Both the position numbers and the translations under genes were made by a program. From NCBI RefSeq assembly GCF_003123685.1, contig NZ_QCYJ01000084.1, positions 62,001 to 126,000 on the forward strand: a stretch of DNA of 64,000 bases, read 5' to 3'. Below are positions 46,665 to 54,720 of this stretch, piece after piece (the stretch's first letter is position 1; every line of letters begins with the position of its first letter). Origin of the DNA: Nocardia aurea. GTDB lineage: Bacteria; Actinomycetota; Actinomycetes; Mycobacteriales; Mycobacteriaceae. The notes under the pieces were generated by a model. That model did no database searches. It was not told the DNA's origin and saw nothing but the letters and a program-made list of their open reading frames with translations.

Positions 46665-47738
46665 GTGGACTTCACCAGGGACGAGGGCCAGGACGCCGTG
46701 GCCGAGGTCGTCGTCAGCGTGCTCGAGCGGGAGCAGGCGCGCGATTTCGAGCTGTGGCCGATCCTGGTCGACAGCGGACTGCTGTCGGTGGCCCTGCCGG
46801 AACGCTTCGGCGGCGACGGCATGGGCCTGTCCGAGATCTCGGTCATGTTGACCGAATTGGCCACCGACGCGGTAGCCGTACCCGCTCTGCCGACACTGGG
46901 TCTCGCCCTGCCGCCGCTGTTGGCCGGACTTCCCGACAGCGTCGCCGAGCGGGTGTTTCCCGAGGTCGCGAGCGGCGCGATCCTCACCGTGGCACTGAGC
47001 GAACCGGGCGCGCCCTTCGTGGACAAACCCTCGACCACCGCAGTCGTCGACGGTGATTCGGTGATCGTCACCGGAGCCAAGATCGCGGTGCCCTATGCCG
47101 AGCGGGCCCGTTGGCTGCTGATCCCGACCGACACGGGGCTGGCCCTCGTCGACGCGGGGGCCGACGGCCTGACCATCACACCGACGCCGACCTCCGGCGG
47201 CATACCGGAGGCCGGGGTGCGCCTGGACGGCGTGCGTATTCCGGCCGAGCAATTGATCCCCGACGGGCTCGACCGATTGCACCGCACCGCGATCGCCGCC
47301 ATCGGTTCGGTCGCGGACGGACTGCTCAAGGGCGCGCTGGTGCTCACCGCCGAACATCTGCGGACCAGACACCAGTTCAACCGTCCGCTGGCCGAATTCC
47401 AGGCGGTCGCACAGCAGATCGCCGATCTCTACGTCGTCTCGCGCACCCTGCACGCCGCGGCGGTGTCGGCGAACTGGGCTCTTGCCCAGGACGCCGAGAT
47501 AGCCGCCACGCCGGAACACCGCGAACGCACCGACGACGATCTGGACGTTCTGGCCTATACCGTGGCCTCCGAACTGCCCGCCGCGATGCAGAAGTGTCAT
47601 CACCTGCACGGTGGCATCGGCGTCGACGTGACCCATCCGATGCACCGCTATTTCTCACAGGCCAAGGACATCGCCCGCTGGCTCGGCGGCGCGTCGTTCC
47701 GACTCGACCGATTGGGGGCCAGATGTTCATCGACCTGA
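46665..47738 (+). CDS. chsE1: Steroid side-chain acyl-CoA dehydrogenase subunit ChsE1 (FadE28-like)
   Basis: This 357-residue protein forms, with ChsE2, the alpha2-beta2 dehydrogenase that oxidises the last three-carbon side chain (3-oxo-pregnenoyl-propionyl-CoA type). It opens MDFTRDEGQDAVAEVVVSVLE and ends KCHHLHGGIGVDVTHPMHRYFSQAKDIARWLGG, close to Rv3544c. Its N-terminal FAD segment (LSEPGAPFVD) is degenerate, as expected for the subunit that does not complete an active site alone. It overlaps chsE2 by 16 bases, consistent with a stoichiometric partner. Confidence 0.92.
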   Translation: MDFTRDEGQDAVAEVVVSVLEREQARDFELWPILVDSGLLSVALPERFGGDGMGLSEISVMLTELATDAVAVPALPTLGLALPPLLAGLPDSVAERVFPEVASGAILTVALSEPGAPFVDKPSTTAVVDGDSVIVTGAKIAVPYAERARWLLIPTDTGLALVDAGADGLTITPTPTSGGIPEAGVRLDGVRIPAEQLIPDGLDRLHRTAIAAIGSVADGLLKGALVLTAEHLRTRHQFNRPLAEFQAVAQQIADLYVVSRTLHAAAVSANWALAQDAEIAATPEHRERTDDDLDVLAYTVASELPAAMQKCHHLHGGIGVDVTHPMHRYFSQAKDIARWLGGASFRLDRLGARCSST

Positions 47739-48892
47739 CCACCGAGCAACGCGCGCTGCGTGCCGAACTGCGTTCCTATTTCGCCGATCTCGTCACTCCG
47801 GAGGAGGAGGCGCAGATGCAGGTGAACCGTCACGGCGACGCCTACCGTGCCGTGGTGCACCGGATGGGCGCCGACGGCTGGCTGGGCGTCGGCTGGCCCA
47901 AGGAATACGGCGGCCAGGGTTTCGGCGCGGTCGAACAGCAGATCTTCTACAACGAGGCGGTGCGCGCCGACGTGCCGCTGCCGCTGGTCACCCTGCTGAC
48001 CGTCGGCCCGACCCTACAGACCTTCGGCACCGACGAGCAGAAGCGGAAATTCCTGCCGGGAATCCTCTCCGGCGATATCCATTTCGCGATCGGCTATTCC
48101 GAACCCGAAGCGGGCACCGACCTCGCGGCCCTGCGGACCAGCGCGGTGCGTGACGATTCCGGCGACTGGATCGTCAACGGGCAGAAGATCTTCACCACCG
48201 GCGCGCACGAGGCCGATTTCATCTGGCTGGCCTGCCGCACCGGAACCGTCGAATCCCGCCACCGCGGCATCACGATCCTCATCGTCGACACCACCGACCC
48301 CGGCTATTCCTGGACGCCGATCATCACCTGCGACGGCGCCCACCACACCAACGCCACCTATTTCGACAGTGTCCGCGTGCCCGCGAACATGCTGGTCGGA
48401 CAGGAGAACCGGGGTTGGCAGCTGATCACCACCCAGCTCAATCACGAGCGGGTCGGACTCGGCCCGTCCGGTAAGATCGAACAGCTCTACGACCGGGTCC
48501 GCGACTGGGCGGACGCGCACAACGTGCTCACCGAACCGGACGTGCGGCGCTCGCTGGGGCGGATGCACGCCATGGTCCGGCTCAACGAACTGCTGAACTG
48601 GCAGGTCGCGGCCACTATGGACAGTAAGGCCGACGACCCCATGGGCGTCATCGCCGACGCCTCGGCCACCAAGGTCTACTCCACCGAAGCGCTCCAGGAA
48701 GCGGGCAGGCTGGCCGAGGAGATCGTCGGCGGCCACGGCGATCCTGCCGACCCCGACACCGGGGCTCTGCTGACCTGGCTGGATCGTCGCACCAAACAGA
48801 ATCTGGTGCTGACCTTCGGCGGCGGCGTCAACGAGGTGATGCGCGAACTCGTCGCCACGGCCGGGCTGAAACTGCCGCGCGTACCCCGCTAG
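47723..48892 (+). CDS. chsE2: Steroid side-chain acyl-CoA dehydrogenase subunit ChsE2 (FadE29-like)
   Basis: The 389-residue partner of ChsE1 begins MFIDLTTEQRALRAELRSYF. It has GVGWPKEYGGQGFG, the FAD segment IGYSEPEAGTDLAALRTSAVR, NGQKIFTTGAHEADFIWLACR and a C-terminal RRTKQNLVLTFGGGVNEVMRELVA. It corresponds to Rv3543c. ATG 47723 is the first in-frame start with the conserved N-terminus; GGGGG lies 8 bases upstream. chsH2 follows 17 bases after the stop. Confidence 0.92.
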   Translation: MFIDLTTEQRALRAELRSYFADLVTPEEEAQMQVNRHGDAYRAVVHRMGADGWLGVGWPKEYGGQGFGAVEQQIFYNEAVRADVPLPLVTLLTVGPTLQTFGTDEQKRKFLPGILSGDIHFAIGYSEPEAGTDLAALRTSAVRDDSGDWIVNGQKIFTTGAHEADFIWLACRTGTVESRHRGITILIVDTTDPGYSWTPIITCDGAHHTNATYFDSVRVPANMLVGQENRGWQLITTQLNHERVGLGPSGKIEQLYDRVRDWADAHNVLTEPDVRRSLGRMHAMVRLNELLNWQVAATMDSKADDPMGVIADASATKVYSTEALQEAGRLAEEIVGGHGDPADPDTGALLTWLDRRTKQNLVLTFGGGVNEVMRELVATAGLKLPRVPR

Positions 48893-48909
48893 AGGACAAG
48901 GAGACTCGC

Positions 48910-49875
48910 GTGCCGGACACCACAGCACCGGAAGAGATCACCCCGGGAGACATCGCCCCGGGAGAGATCGCCACAGCCGCCGAAGCGATCATGGCCGCGG
49001 GCGAATGCGCCCCGCGCCTGGCGCGCGACCCGGTGAACCAGCCCATGATCAACAACTGGTTGGAGGCCATCGGCGACACCAACCCCATCTACGTCGACGA
49101 GGAGGCCGCCCGCGCGGCCGGACATCCCGGCGTCGTCGCGCCGCCCGCCATGGCGCAGGTATGGACCATGTTCGGGCTCAACGGCGTTCGACCGGCCGAC
49201 GATCCGATGGGCGCGGCCACCGCGCTGCTCGACGAGGCCGGATTCACCTCGGTGGTCGGCACCAACTGCGAGCAGATCTACCACCGGTACCTGGTGCCGG
49301 GCGAGCGGGTGACCGTCACCAGTCAGCTCGACAGCGTCGTCGGCCCCAAACGGACCGGACTCGGCGACGGCTGGTTCCTGACCTTCCGCACCAGGTGGTA
49401 CGTCGGCGACGAGAACGTCACCGAAATGCTGTTCCGCATACTGAAATTCGCACCCGGCACCGCGAAACCGCAGCGGCCGGCCGGTGAGCGGGTCGTACCG
49501 CTGGTCTCCCATGAAACCGAATTCTTCTGGGAGGGCGCGAAAGCGGGCGAACTGCGCGTCCAGCGACTGCCGGACGGATCGCTGCGGCATCCGCCGATCC
49601 CCGCGCTGTGGAAGGACAAGTCCGAGGCCACCGATTACGTGGTCGCCTCCGGCCGGGGCACGGTGTTCAGCTACGTCGTGCACCACGCGCCGAAGGTGCC
49701 CGGCCGTGGACTGCCGTTCGTGGTCGCGCTGGTCGAGCTGGAAGAGGGCGTGCGGATGCTCGGCGAATTGCGCGGCATCGATCCGGCCGAGGTCAAGGTC
49801 GGTCTGCCGGTGCGAGTGGATTTCGAGGCGCTGGACGACGATTCCACGCTGCCGTACTGGAAGGTTTCCGAATGA
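48910..49875 (+). CDS. chsH2: Steroid enoyl-CoA hydratase subunit ChsH2 (MaoC + DUF35)
   Basis: The 321-residue protein has an N-terminal MaoC-like hot-dog domain (about 20-185; NQPMINNWLEAIGDTNPIYVDEEAARAAGHPGVVAPPAM). A C-terminal DUF35 module follows, with a rubredoxin-like/OB fold (about 195-321; FWEGAKAGELRVQRLPDGSL). As in Rv3542c, the first half pairs with ChsH1 to hydrate the steroid enoyl-CoA and the DUF35 half docks the aldolase Ltp2. The typical DUF35 zinc cysteines are absent (HPPIPALWKDK). It overlaps chsH1 by 4 bases. Confidence 0.92.
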   Translation: MPDTTAPEEITPGDIAPGEIATAAEAIMAAGECAPRLARDPVNQPMINNWLEAIGDTNPIYVDEEAARAAGHPGVVAPPAMAQVWTMFGLNGVRPADDPMGAATALLDEAGFTSVVGTNCEQIYHRYLVPGERVTVTSQLDSVVGPKRTGLGDGWFLTFRTRWYVGDENVTEMLFRILKFAPGTAKPQRPAGERVVPLVSHETEFFWEGAKAGELRVQRLPDGSLRHPPIPALWKDKSEATDYVVASGRGTVFSYVVHHAPKVPGRGLPFVVALVELEEGVRMLGELRGIDPAEVKVGLPVRVDFEALDDDSTLPYWKVSE

Positions 49876-50291
49876 CGACCGTGTCCGAACCGGATATCCG
49901 CGTCGGCGCGGTGCTGCCGGAGTTGGTGATCCACGCCGATCCCACCTTCGTCATCAGCACCGCCATCGCCACCCGGGATTTCCAGGATGTGCACCACGAC
50001 CGTGACAAGGCGGTCGCGCGCGGGTCGAAGGACATCTTCGTCAACATCCTCACCGACACCGGACTCGTGCAGCGTTTCGTCACCGACTGGGCGGGTCCGC
50101 GCGCCGTCGTGAAATCCATCGCCCTGCGCCTCGGGGTTCCGCTCTACGCCGGTGACACGCTCACCCTCGCGGGCACGGTGACCGAACTCGACGGCGACGA
50201 CATCCATATCGAGGTCACCGGGCGCGACAGCCTCGGCGACCACATCACGGCGAAAGCAGTGATTGCCTTCCCCGGGAGCCGTAGTGAGTGA
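49872..50291 (+). CDS. chsH1: Steroid enoyl-CoA hydratase subunit ChsH1 (MaoC)
   Basis: The 139-residue single hot-dog domain carries the hydratase-2 signature: IATRDFQDVHHDRDKAVARGSKDIFVNILTDTG (split here: Asp and His in DFQDVHHD are the catalytic pair). It matches Rv3541c, which supplies the active site of the ChsH1-ChsH2 heterotetramer. ATG 49872 overlaps chsH2 by 4 bases and the stop overlaps ltp2 by 8, so the three are translated together. Confidence 0.92.
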   Translation: MTTVSEPDIRVGAVLPELVIHADPTFVISTAIATRDFQDVHHDRDKAVARGSKDIFVNILTDTGLVQRFVTDWAGPRAVVKSIALRLGVPLYAGDTLTLAGTVTELDGDDIHIEVTGRDSLGDHITAKAVIAFPGSRSE

Positions 50292-51465
50292 GCGAAATGG
50301 CCTGTCGGGGCGGGCGGCGGTCGTCGGTATCGGCGCCACCGATTTCTCCAAGGATTCCGGCCGCAGCGAATTGCGTCTGGCCGCCGAGGCGGTCACCGCG
50401 GCGTTGGCCGACGCGGGGCTCACGCCCGCCGACGTCGACGGCCTGACCACCTTCACGATGGATACCAATACCCAGGCCGCCGTGGCGCGGGCCGTCGGTA
50501 TCCCGCACCTGAAATTCTTCTCGCACATCGGTTACGGCGGCGGCGCGGCGTGTGCGACCGTGCAGCAGGCCGCGATGGCGGTCGCCACCGGAATCGCCGA
50601 CGTGGTGGTGGCCTACCGCGCCTTCAACGAGCGCTCGGTGTCGCGTTTCGGGCAGTTCTCCACCGCGCTCGCGACCGCGCCCACCTCGTCGGGCATCGAT
50701 GCGGGCTGGTCCTACCCGCACGGTCTCGGCACCCCGGCCGCGCAGGTCGCCATGGTCGCGCGGCGCTACATGCACGTCTACGGCGCGAGCAGCGAGGATT
50801 TCGGCCGGGTCGCGGTCGCCGATCGCAAACACGCCGCGGTCAATCCGGACGCCTTCTTCTACGGCAAACCGATCACGCTGGAAGACCACCAGAATTCCCG
50901 CTGGATCGCCGAACCGCTGCATCTGCTCGACTGCTGCCAGGAATCCGACGGCGGTGTCGCCATCGTGGTCACCAGCGCGGAGCGGGCGAAGGATCTGCCG
51001 CAGCGCCCGGCCGTCATCGTCGGCGCCGCGCAGGGCAGCGGAGCCGACCAGTACGTCATGACCAGCTACTACCGCGACGCCCTCACCGGCCTACCGGAAA
51101 TGGGTCTGGTCGGCGACCAGCTGTGGTCCCAGAGCGGCCTGCGCCCCGACGATATGCAGGCGGCGATCCTCTACGACCACTTCACCCCGTTCGTCCTCAT
51201 GCAACTCGAGGAACTCGGTTTCTGCGCTCGCGGCGAAGCCAAGGATTTCATCGCCGACGGCGCGATCGAACTCGGCGGCCGACTTCCGCTCAACACCCAC
51301 GGCGGCCAACTCGGCGAGGCCTACATCCACGGCATGAACGGCATCGCCGAAGCCGTCCGCCAGATCCGGGGCACCTCGGTCAACCAGGTGGACGCGGTCG
51401 AGAACATCCTGGTGACCGCAGGCACCGGCGTACCCACCTCGGGCCTGGTCCTCACCGCGGGCTGA
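50284..51465 (+). CDS. ltp2: Steroid side-chain retroaldolase / lipid-transfer protein Ltp2
   Basis: This 393-residue thiolase-superfamily protein corresponds to Rv3540c, which cleaves the hydroxylated steroid side chain to release propionyl-CoA while bound to the DUF35 domain of ChsH2. Visible segments are AAVVGIGATDFSKDSGRSELRL, GYGGGAACATVQQAAMAVATG and LNTHGGQLGEAYIHGMNGIAEAVRQIRG. GTG 50284 begins with the GTGAGTGAGCG motif also seen before lysS and overlaps chsH1 by 8 bases. It ends the operon, convergent with the sigma factor gene. Confidence 0.93.
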   Translation: MSERNGLSGRAAVVGIGATDFSKDSGRSELRLAAEAVTAALADAGLTPADVDGLTTFTMDTNTQAAVARAVGIPHLKFFSHIGYGGGAACATVQQAAMAVATGIADVVVAYRAFNERSVSRFGQFSTALATAPTSSGIDAGWSYPHGLGTPAAQVAMVARRYMHVYGASSEDFGRVAVADRKHAAVNPDAFFYGKPITLEDHQNSRWIAEPLHLLDCCQESDGGVAIVVTSAERAKDLPQRPAVIVGAAQGSGADQYVMTSYYRDALTGLPEMGLVGDQLWSQSGLRPDDMQAAILYDHFTPFVLMQLEELGFCARGEAKDFIADGAIELGGRLPLNTHGGQLGEAYIHGMNGIAEAVRQIRGTSVNQVDAVENILVTAGTGVPTSGLVLTAG

Positions 51466-51490
51466 CGGTATCGCCGAACGACCGGTTCGG

Positions 51491-52771
51491 TCAGGTACGC
51501 AGGGTGATCGCGGTTGCCTTGCGTAGCAGCAGGTCTCGTTCGCGTTCGTTGCCCGCGAGTCGGGCGGCGGCCTCGAATTCGGCGCGGGCCTCGTCGCGGC
51601 GGCCGAGGCGGGCCAGGAGTTCGCCCCTGGTCGCGGGGAGCAGGTGGTAGCGGGCCAGGCGGCCGTCGGCGACCAGTGCGTCGACCAGGCGGAGGGCGGC
51701 GTGGGGGCCGACGGCCATGGCCACCGCGGCGGCCCTGTTGAGTTCGACGACCGGTGACGGCGCGATCCGGCCGAGTGCCTCGTAGACGACGACGATGCGT
51801 TCCCAGTCGGTGTCGTCCACCGTGTGCGCGACGGCGTGACATTCGGCGATGGTCGCCTGGAGGGCGTACGCGCCGCGACCGCGACCGAGCGCGTCCACCC
51901 GTCGCAGCGCGATCCGGCCGCGCGTGATGCTGCTGCGATCCCAGCGCCGCCGGTCCTGGTCGGCGAGCAGGATCGGATCGCCGTTGACGTCGGTGCGCGC
52001 GGGAAAACGCGCCGAGGTCAGCTCCATCAGGGCGAGCAGGCCGTGCACCTCGGAGGCGTCCGGGACCAGCCCGGCGAGAACGCGGCACAGCCGCACCGCC
52101 TCCACACCCAGTTCCGGCCGCATCCAGCTGTCGCCGCGGCCCGCCGCGTAGCCCTCGTTGAACATCAGATAGAGCACGCCGAGCACCCCGGCCAGCCGAG
52201 GTCCGAATTCGAGCCGTTCCGGCACCTCGAACTGCACCCCGGCGGCGGCGAGTGTCTTCTTCGCCCGCACGATCCGCTGCTGCACGGTGGCGGTCGATAC
52301 CAGACAGGCGCGAGCGATGTCCTCACTCGACAATCCGCCGACCACCCGCAGCGTGAGCGCCACCTGCGCTTCCCTGGCGAGTACCGGATGACAGGCGATG
52401 AACACCAGCCGCAGCACGTCGTCGTCGATGCGGTCGGGGTCCCACGGTGGTTCCGTGTCGTCCTCGAGCGCCATCTCGCGGGCGATTCCGGCCAGCCGTT
52501 CGGCATAGCGTTCGTCGCGCCGCCAGCGATCGACGGCTCTGCGCTTGGCGACCGTGGTCAGCCAGGCGCCCGGATTCTTCGGAATCCCGGTCTGGGGCCA
52601 CTGCGCCAGCGCGTCGACCAGGGCCTCCTGGGCGAGGTCCTCGGCGAAACCGAAGTCGCCGACGGTCCTGGTCAATGTCGCGATGATCTTGGCCGATTCC
52701 ATGCGCCAGACCGCCGCGACGGAACGCCGTACCGATTCCGTGCGGTCGTCCCGTGTCGCGGCGACGTTCAT
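51491..52771 (-). CDS. ECF42-type RNA polymerase sigma factor with C-terminal DUF6596 extension
   Basis: The 426-residue sigma factor has region 2 (RTVGDFGFAEDLAQEALVDALAQWPQTGIPKNPGAWLTTVAKRRAVDRWRR, abbreviated), region 4 (VALTLRVVGGLSSEDIARACLVSTATVQQRIVRAKKTL) and a long C-terminal TPR-like extension (about 190-426; YLMFNEGYAAG, VELNRAAAVAMAVGP, ATRGELLARLGRRDEARAEF). This is the ECF42 architecture, in which the extension replaces an anti-sigma factor in control. ATG 52771 is chosen; the DGPF-domain partner gene lies 31 bases upstream on the same strand. Confidence 0.92.
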   Translation of the reverse strand: MNVAATRDDRTESVRRSVAAVWRMESAKIIATLTRTVGDFGFAEDLAQEALVDALAQWPQTGIPKNPGAWLTTVAKRRAVDRWRRDERYAERLAGIAREMALEDDTEPPWDPDRIDDDVLRLVFIACHPVLAREAQVALTLRVVGGLSSEDIARACLVSTATVQQRIVRAKKTLAAAGVQFEVPERLEFGPRLAGVLGVLYLMFNEGYAAGRGDSWMRPELGVEAVRLCRVLAGLVPDASEVHGLLALMELTSARFPARTDVNGDPILLADQDRRRWDRSSITRGRIALRRVDALGRGRGAYALQATIAECHAVAHTVDDTDWERIVVVYEALGRIAPSPVVELNRAAAVAMAVGPHAALRLVDALVADGRLARYHLLPATRGELLARLGRRDEARAEFEAAARLAGNERERDLLLRKATAITLRT

Positions 52772-52802
52772 GGCTGGAACTCTCGAATTCTCGGTCGTGG
52801 AT

Positions 52803-53225
52803 CTAGGATTTGCGCGCCTCGGCCTCCTCGCGCCACTGGATTTCCTTCTGGATCCACTCGTTGTCCTGCGGGAAATCCTCGTTTTCGTGCACACGGCGCA
52901 CCTCGATCTTGGATCCCGGGCCGAGCGGCACGCGCTTGGCCCATTCCGCGGCTTCTTCCTTGGAAGCGACCTCGAGGATCCAGAACCCGCCGAAGAGTTC
53001 GGTGGTCTCGCCGTAAGGGCCGTCGGTCACCAGTGGCGGGTCGGCCTCGAAATCGACGACGAAACCTTCCTCGGGGCCCGCGAGTCCCTCACCCGCGAGC
53101 AGTACGCCCGCCTTGATCAGTGCCTCGTTGTACTTGCCCATGGCCTCGATGACCTGCTCGAACGGGATGTTCTTCGAAGCTTCGATCGCCTCGTCGGTCG
53201 AACGCATGATCAGCATGTATTTCAT
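52803..53225 (-). CDS. YciI/DGPF-domain protein, partner of the ECF42 sigma factor
   Basis: The 140-residue protein starts MKYMLIMRSTDEAIEA and contains the family hallmark TDGPYGETTELFGGFWILEV and PLGPGSKIEVRRVHE. DGPF proteins accompany ECF42 sigma factors throughout actinobacteria and are usually among their targets; their biochemical role is not known. ATG 53225 has AAGGAG 7 bases upstream. The gene is transcribed toward the sigma gene and likely forms an operon with it. Confidence 0.91.
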   Translation of the reverse strand: MKYMLIMRSTDEAIEASKNIPFEQVIEAMGKYNEALIKAGVLLAGEGLAGPEEGFVVDFEADPPLVTDGPYGETTELFGGFWILEVASKEEAAEWAKRVPLGPGSKIEVRRVHENEDFPQDNEWIQKEIQWREEAEARKS

Positions 53226-53410
53226 CGTTTGCTCCTTCGTCACGGGTCGTGTCTCGACCCTCTCATCCATCACGTCGAACGAGAAGCACACGGATCGACC
53301 GCCCGCCGAAAGTTTTTTCGGAATTCTTTTCGACGCGGATACCACGCCGGGCGCGGCCACCGTCGCGGCGTAGTTTGGGGCGGCGGCACCGCGTCGCCCC
53401 GAGGAGTTCG

Positions 53411-53863
53411 ATGACACCCAAACACCTGGTCGACGTGCACGTCCTCTTCCTGCGCGACGACGAGATCCTGCTCAGCAAGCGCCGCAGCCCCGACGAATTC
53501 GACGGGAGTTGGCATCTGCCCGCGGGCAAACTCGAACCGGGAGAGTCCGCGACCGCGGCGGCGGCCCGCGAGGCCATGGAGGAAGTGGGTGTCACCCTCG
53601 ATCCGGCGGAGCTGGAACTGATCCACGTCTCGCACGTGGTCGCCCCGCACCTGCCCGCCCGCCTCGGCCTGTTCTTCCGAACCCGCCGTTGGATCGGTGA
53701 ACCGGATAATCGCGAGCCGGACAAATGCTACGAACTGCGATGGTTCCCCCTCGAGGCCCTGCCCGAGCAGGTCATCTCGTACTCGCTGAACGGGATTCAC
53801 GCACACCGCACCGGTGCGCCCTATTCTGAACTCGGTTGGAGCGGTAGGCGGTCCGAATCGTGA
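53411..53863 (+). CDS. NUDIX hydrolase
   Basis: The 150-residue protein has a complete Nudix box, GKLEPGESATAAAAREAMEEVGV, after HLVDVHVLFLRDDEILLSKR. The later part, RLGLFFRTRRWIGEPDNREPDKCYELRWFPLEALPE, is typical of small nucleotide-pool or coenzyme hydrolases. The substrate cannot be told. ATG 53411 follows GAGGAG; a TAGTTT box lies near 53371. Confidence 0.9.
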   Translation: MTPKHLVDVHVLFLRDDEILLSKRRSPDEFDGSWHLPAGKLEPGESATAAAAREAMEEVGVTLDPAELELIHVSHVVAPHLPARLGLFFRTRRWIGEPDNREPDKCYELRWFPLEALPEQVISYSLNGIHAHRTGAPYSELGWSGRRSES

Positions 53864-53950
53864 TGGTCGCACGTCGCGTGCGGCCGACGGACAGGCTCAC
53901 GGCGCACTCCGGCCGCTGACTCCGCCCTTCCCGAGCGCCTTCGACCTACC

Positions 53951-54679
53951 TCACCGCTGTGCGCCGCGCAGGAAGGTCGACAGCAACGCGCTCAATTGAG
54001 CGACGCTCTCGTCGCTGCCCGCCCGCACCCCGGCCCGAACCCCCGCGAACCGGTCGAATACCGCGCCCTCGACCACCGCGACGAAATCGGCCGCCGCCCG
54101 ATCGGGATCGACACTCCCCAGGGCCCGGAACAGGTCCCGGCCGCGATCGACGGAGAAGAGACTGCGCGCGAGTCGATCACGCGCCTGCGCTTCTCCGATC
54201 GATGCCACGATCAGCGCGTGACGCGCGATCAGATGGTTGCGGCGCTCGGCCAGCAGTCGGTCCAGCCATCGGGCGATGGCATGCGCGACGGAGTCGGGGT
54301 CGACGAGCCCGGTTTCGGTGCTTGTTCGCGTGGCGGAACCGCCGTCGACGCGAGCGGTGTCCAAGTCGCCGGGGCCGACGATCCCGGGACTGCTCCGCGC
54401 CGACGGGGTCAGTTCCGCAGGCACGATCGTCTCCTTCAGTTCCGAAGCGAGGAAATCCTCGCGGGAGCGGGTGGTGATGCGGTCGGCGATCGCCTCGACG
54501 AGTGCCTTCTTGGTGCGGAAGTAGTAGGAGGCGGATCCGGGCGGCAGTGCCAGTTCGGTGTCGAGGGCGCGGTGGGTGAGCGCGCGGATCCCGCGGGTGG
54601 CGATCAGGTCGATGGCCGCGTCGACCAGGCGTTCGCGGCGGTCGGTAGTGGACATCGTCACCTTCTGTGGCGGGGGCAT
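53951..54679 (-). CDS. TetR/AcrR-family transcriptional regulator
   Basis: The 242-residue regulator has an N-terminal HTH (RRERLVDAAIDLIATRGIRALTHRALDTELALPPGSASYYFRTKK in pieces) and a long helical ligand domain. An unusually long Ser/Thr/Pro-containing insert after helix 4 (about 80-115) is not typical. ATG 54679 has AGGAG 6 bases upstream; ATG 54655 preceded by AAGG is possible. It is divergent from the ZapE-like gene with a perfect 18-bp palindrome between them. Confidence 0.9.
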   Translation of the reverse strand: MPPPQKVTMSTTDRRERLVDAAIDLIATRGIRALTHRALDTELALPPGSASYYFRTKKALVEAIADRITTRSREDFLASELKETIVPAELTPSARSSPGIVGPGDLDTARVDGGSATRTSTETGLVDPDSVAHAIARWLDRLLAERRNHLIARHALIVASIGEAQARDRLARSLFSVDRGRDLFRALGSVDPDRAAADFVAVVEGAVFDRFAGVRAGVRAGSDESVAQLSALLSTFLRGAQR

Positions 54680-54687
54680 TCGAGACT

Positions 54688-54705
54688 CCTCTACAAATGT
54701 AGAGG
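54688..54705. promoter_or_regulatory. Palindromic operator between tetR and zapE
   Basis: CCTCTACAAATGTAGAGG is an exact inverted repeat (CCTCTACA-AA-TGTAGAGG). It begins 9 bases before the tetR ATG and ends 16 bases before the zapE ATG, a position where the TetR protein could repress both genes. Confidence 0.8.
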
Positions 54706-54720
54706 ATCGAGGAGGGTGTC

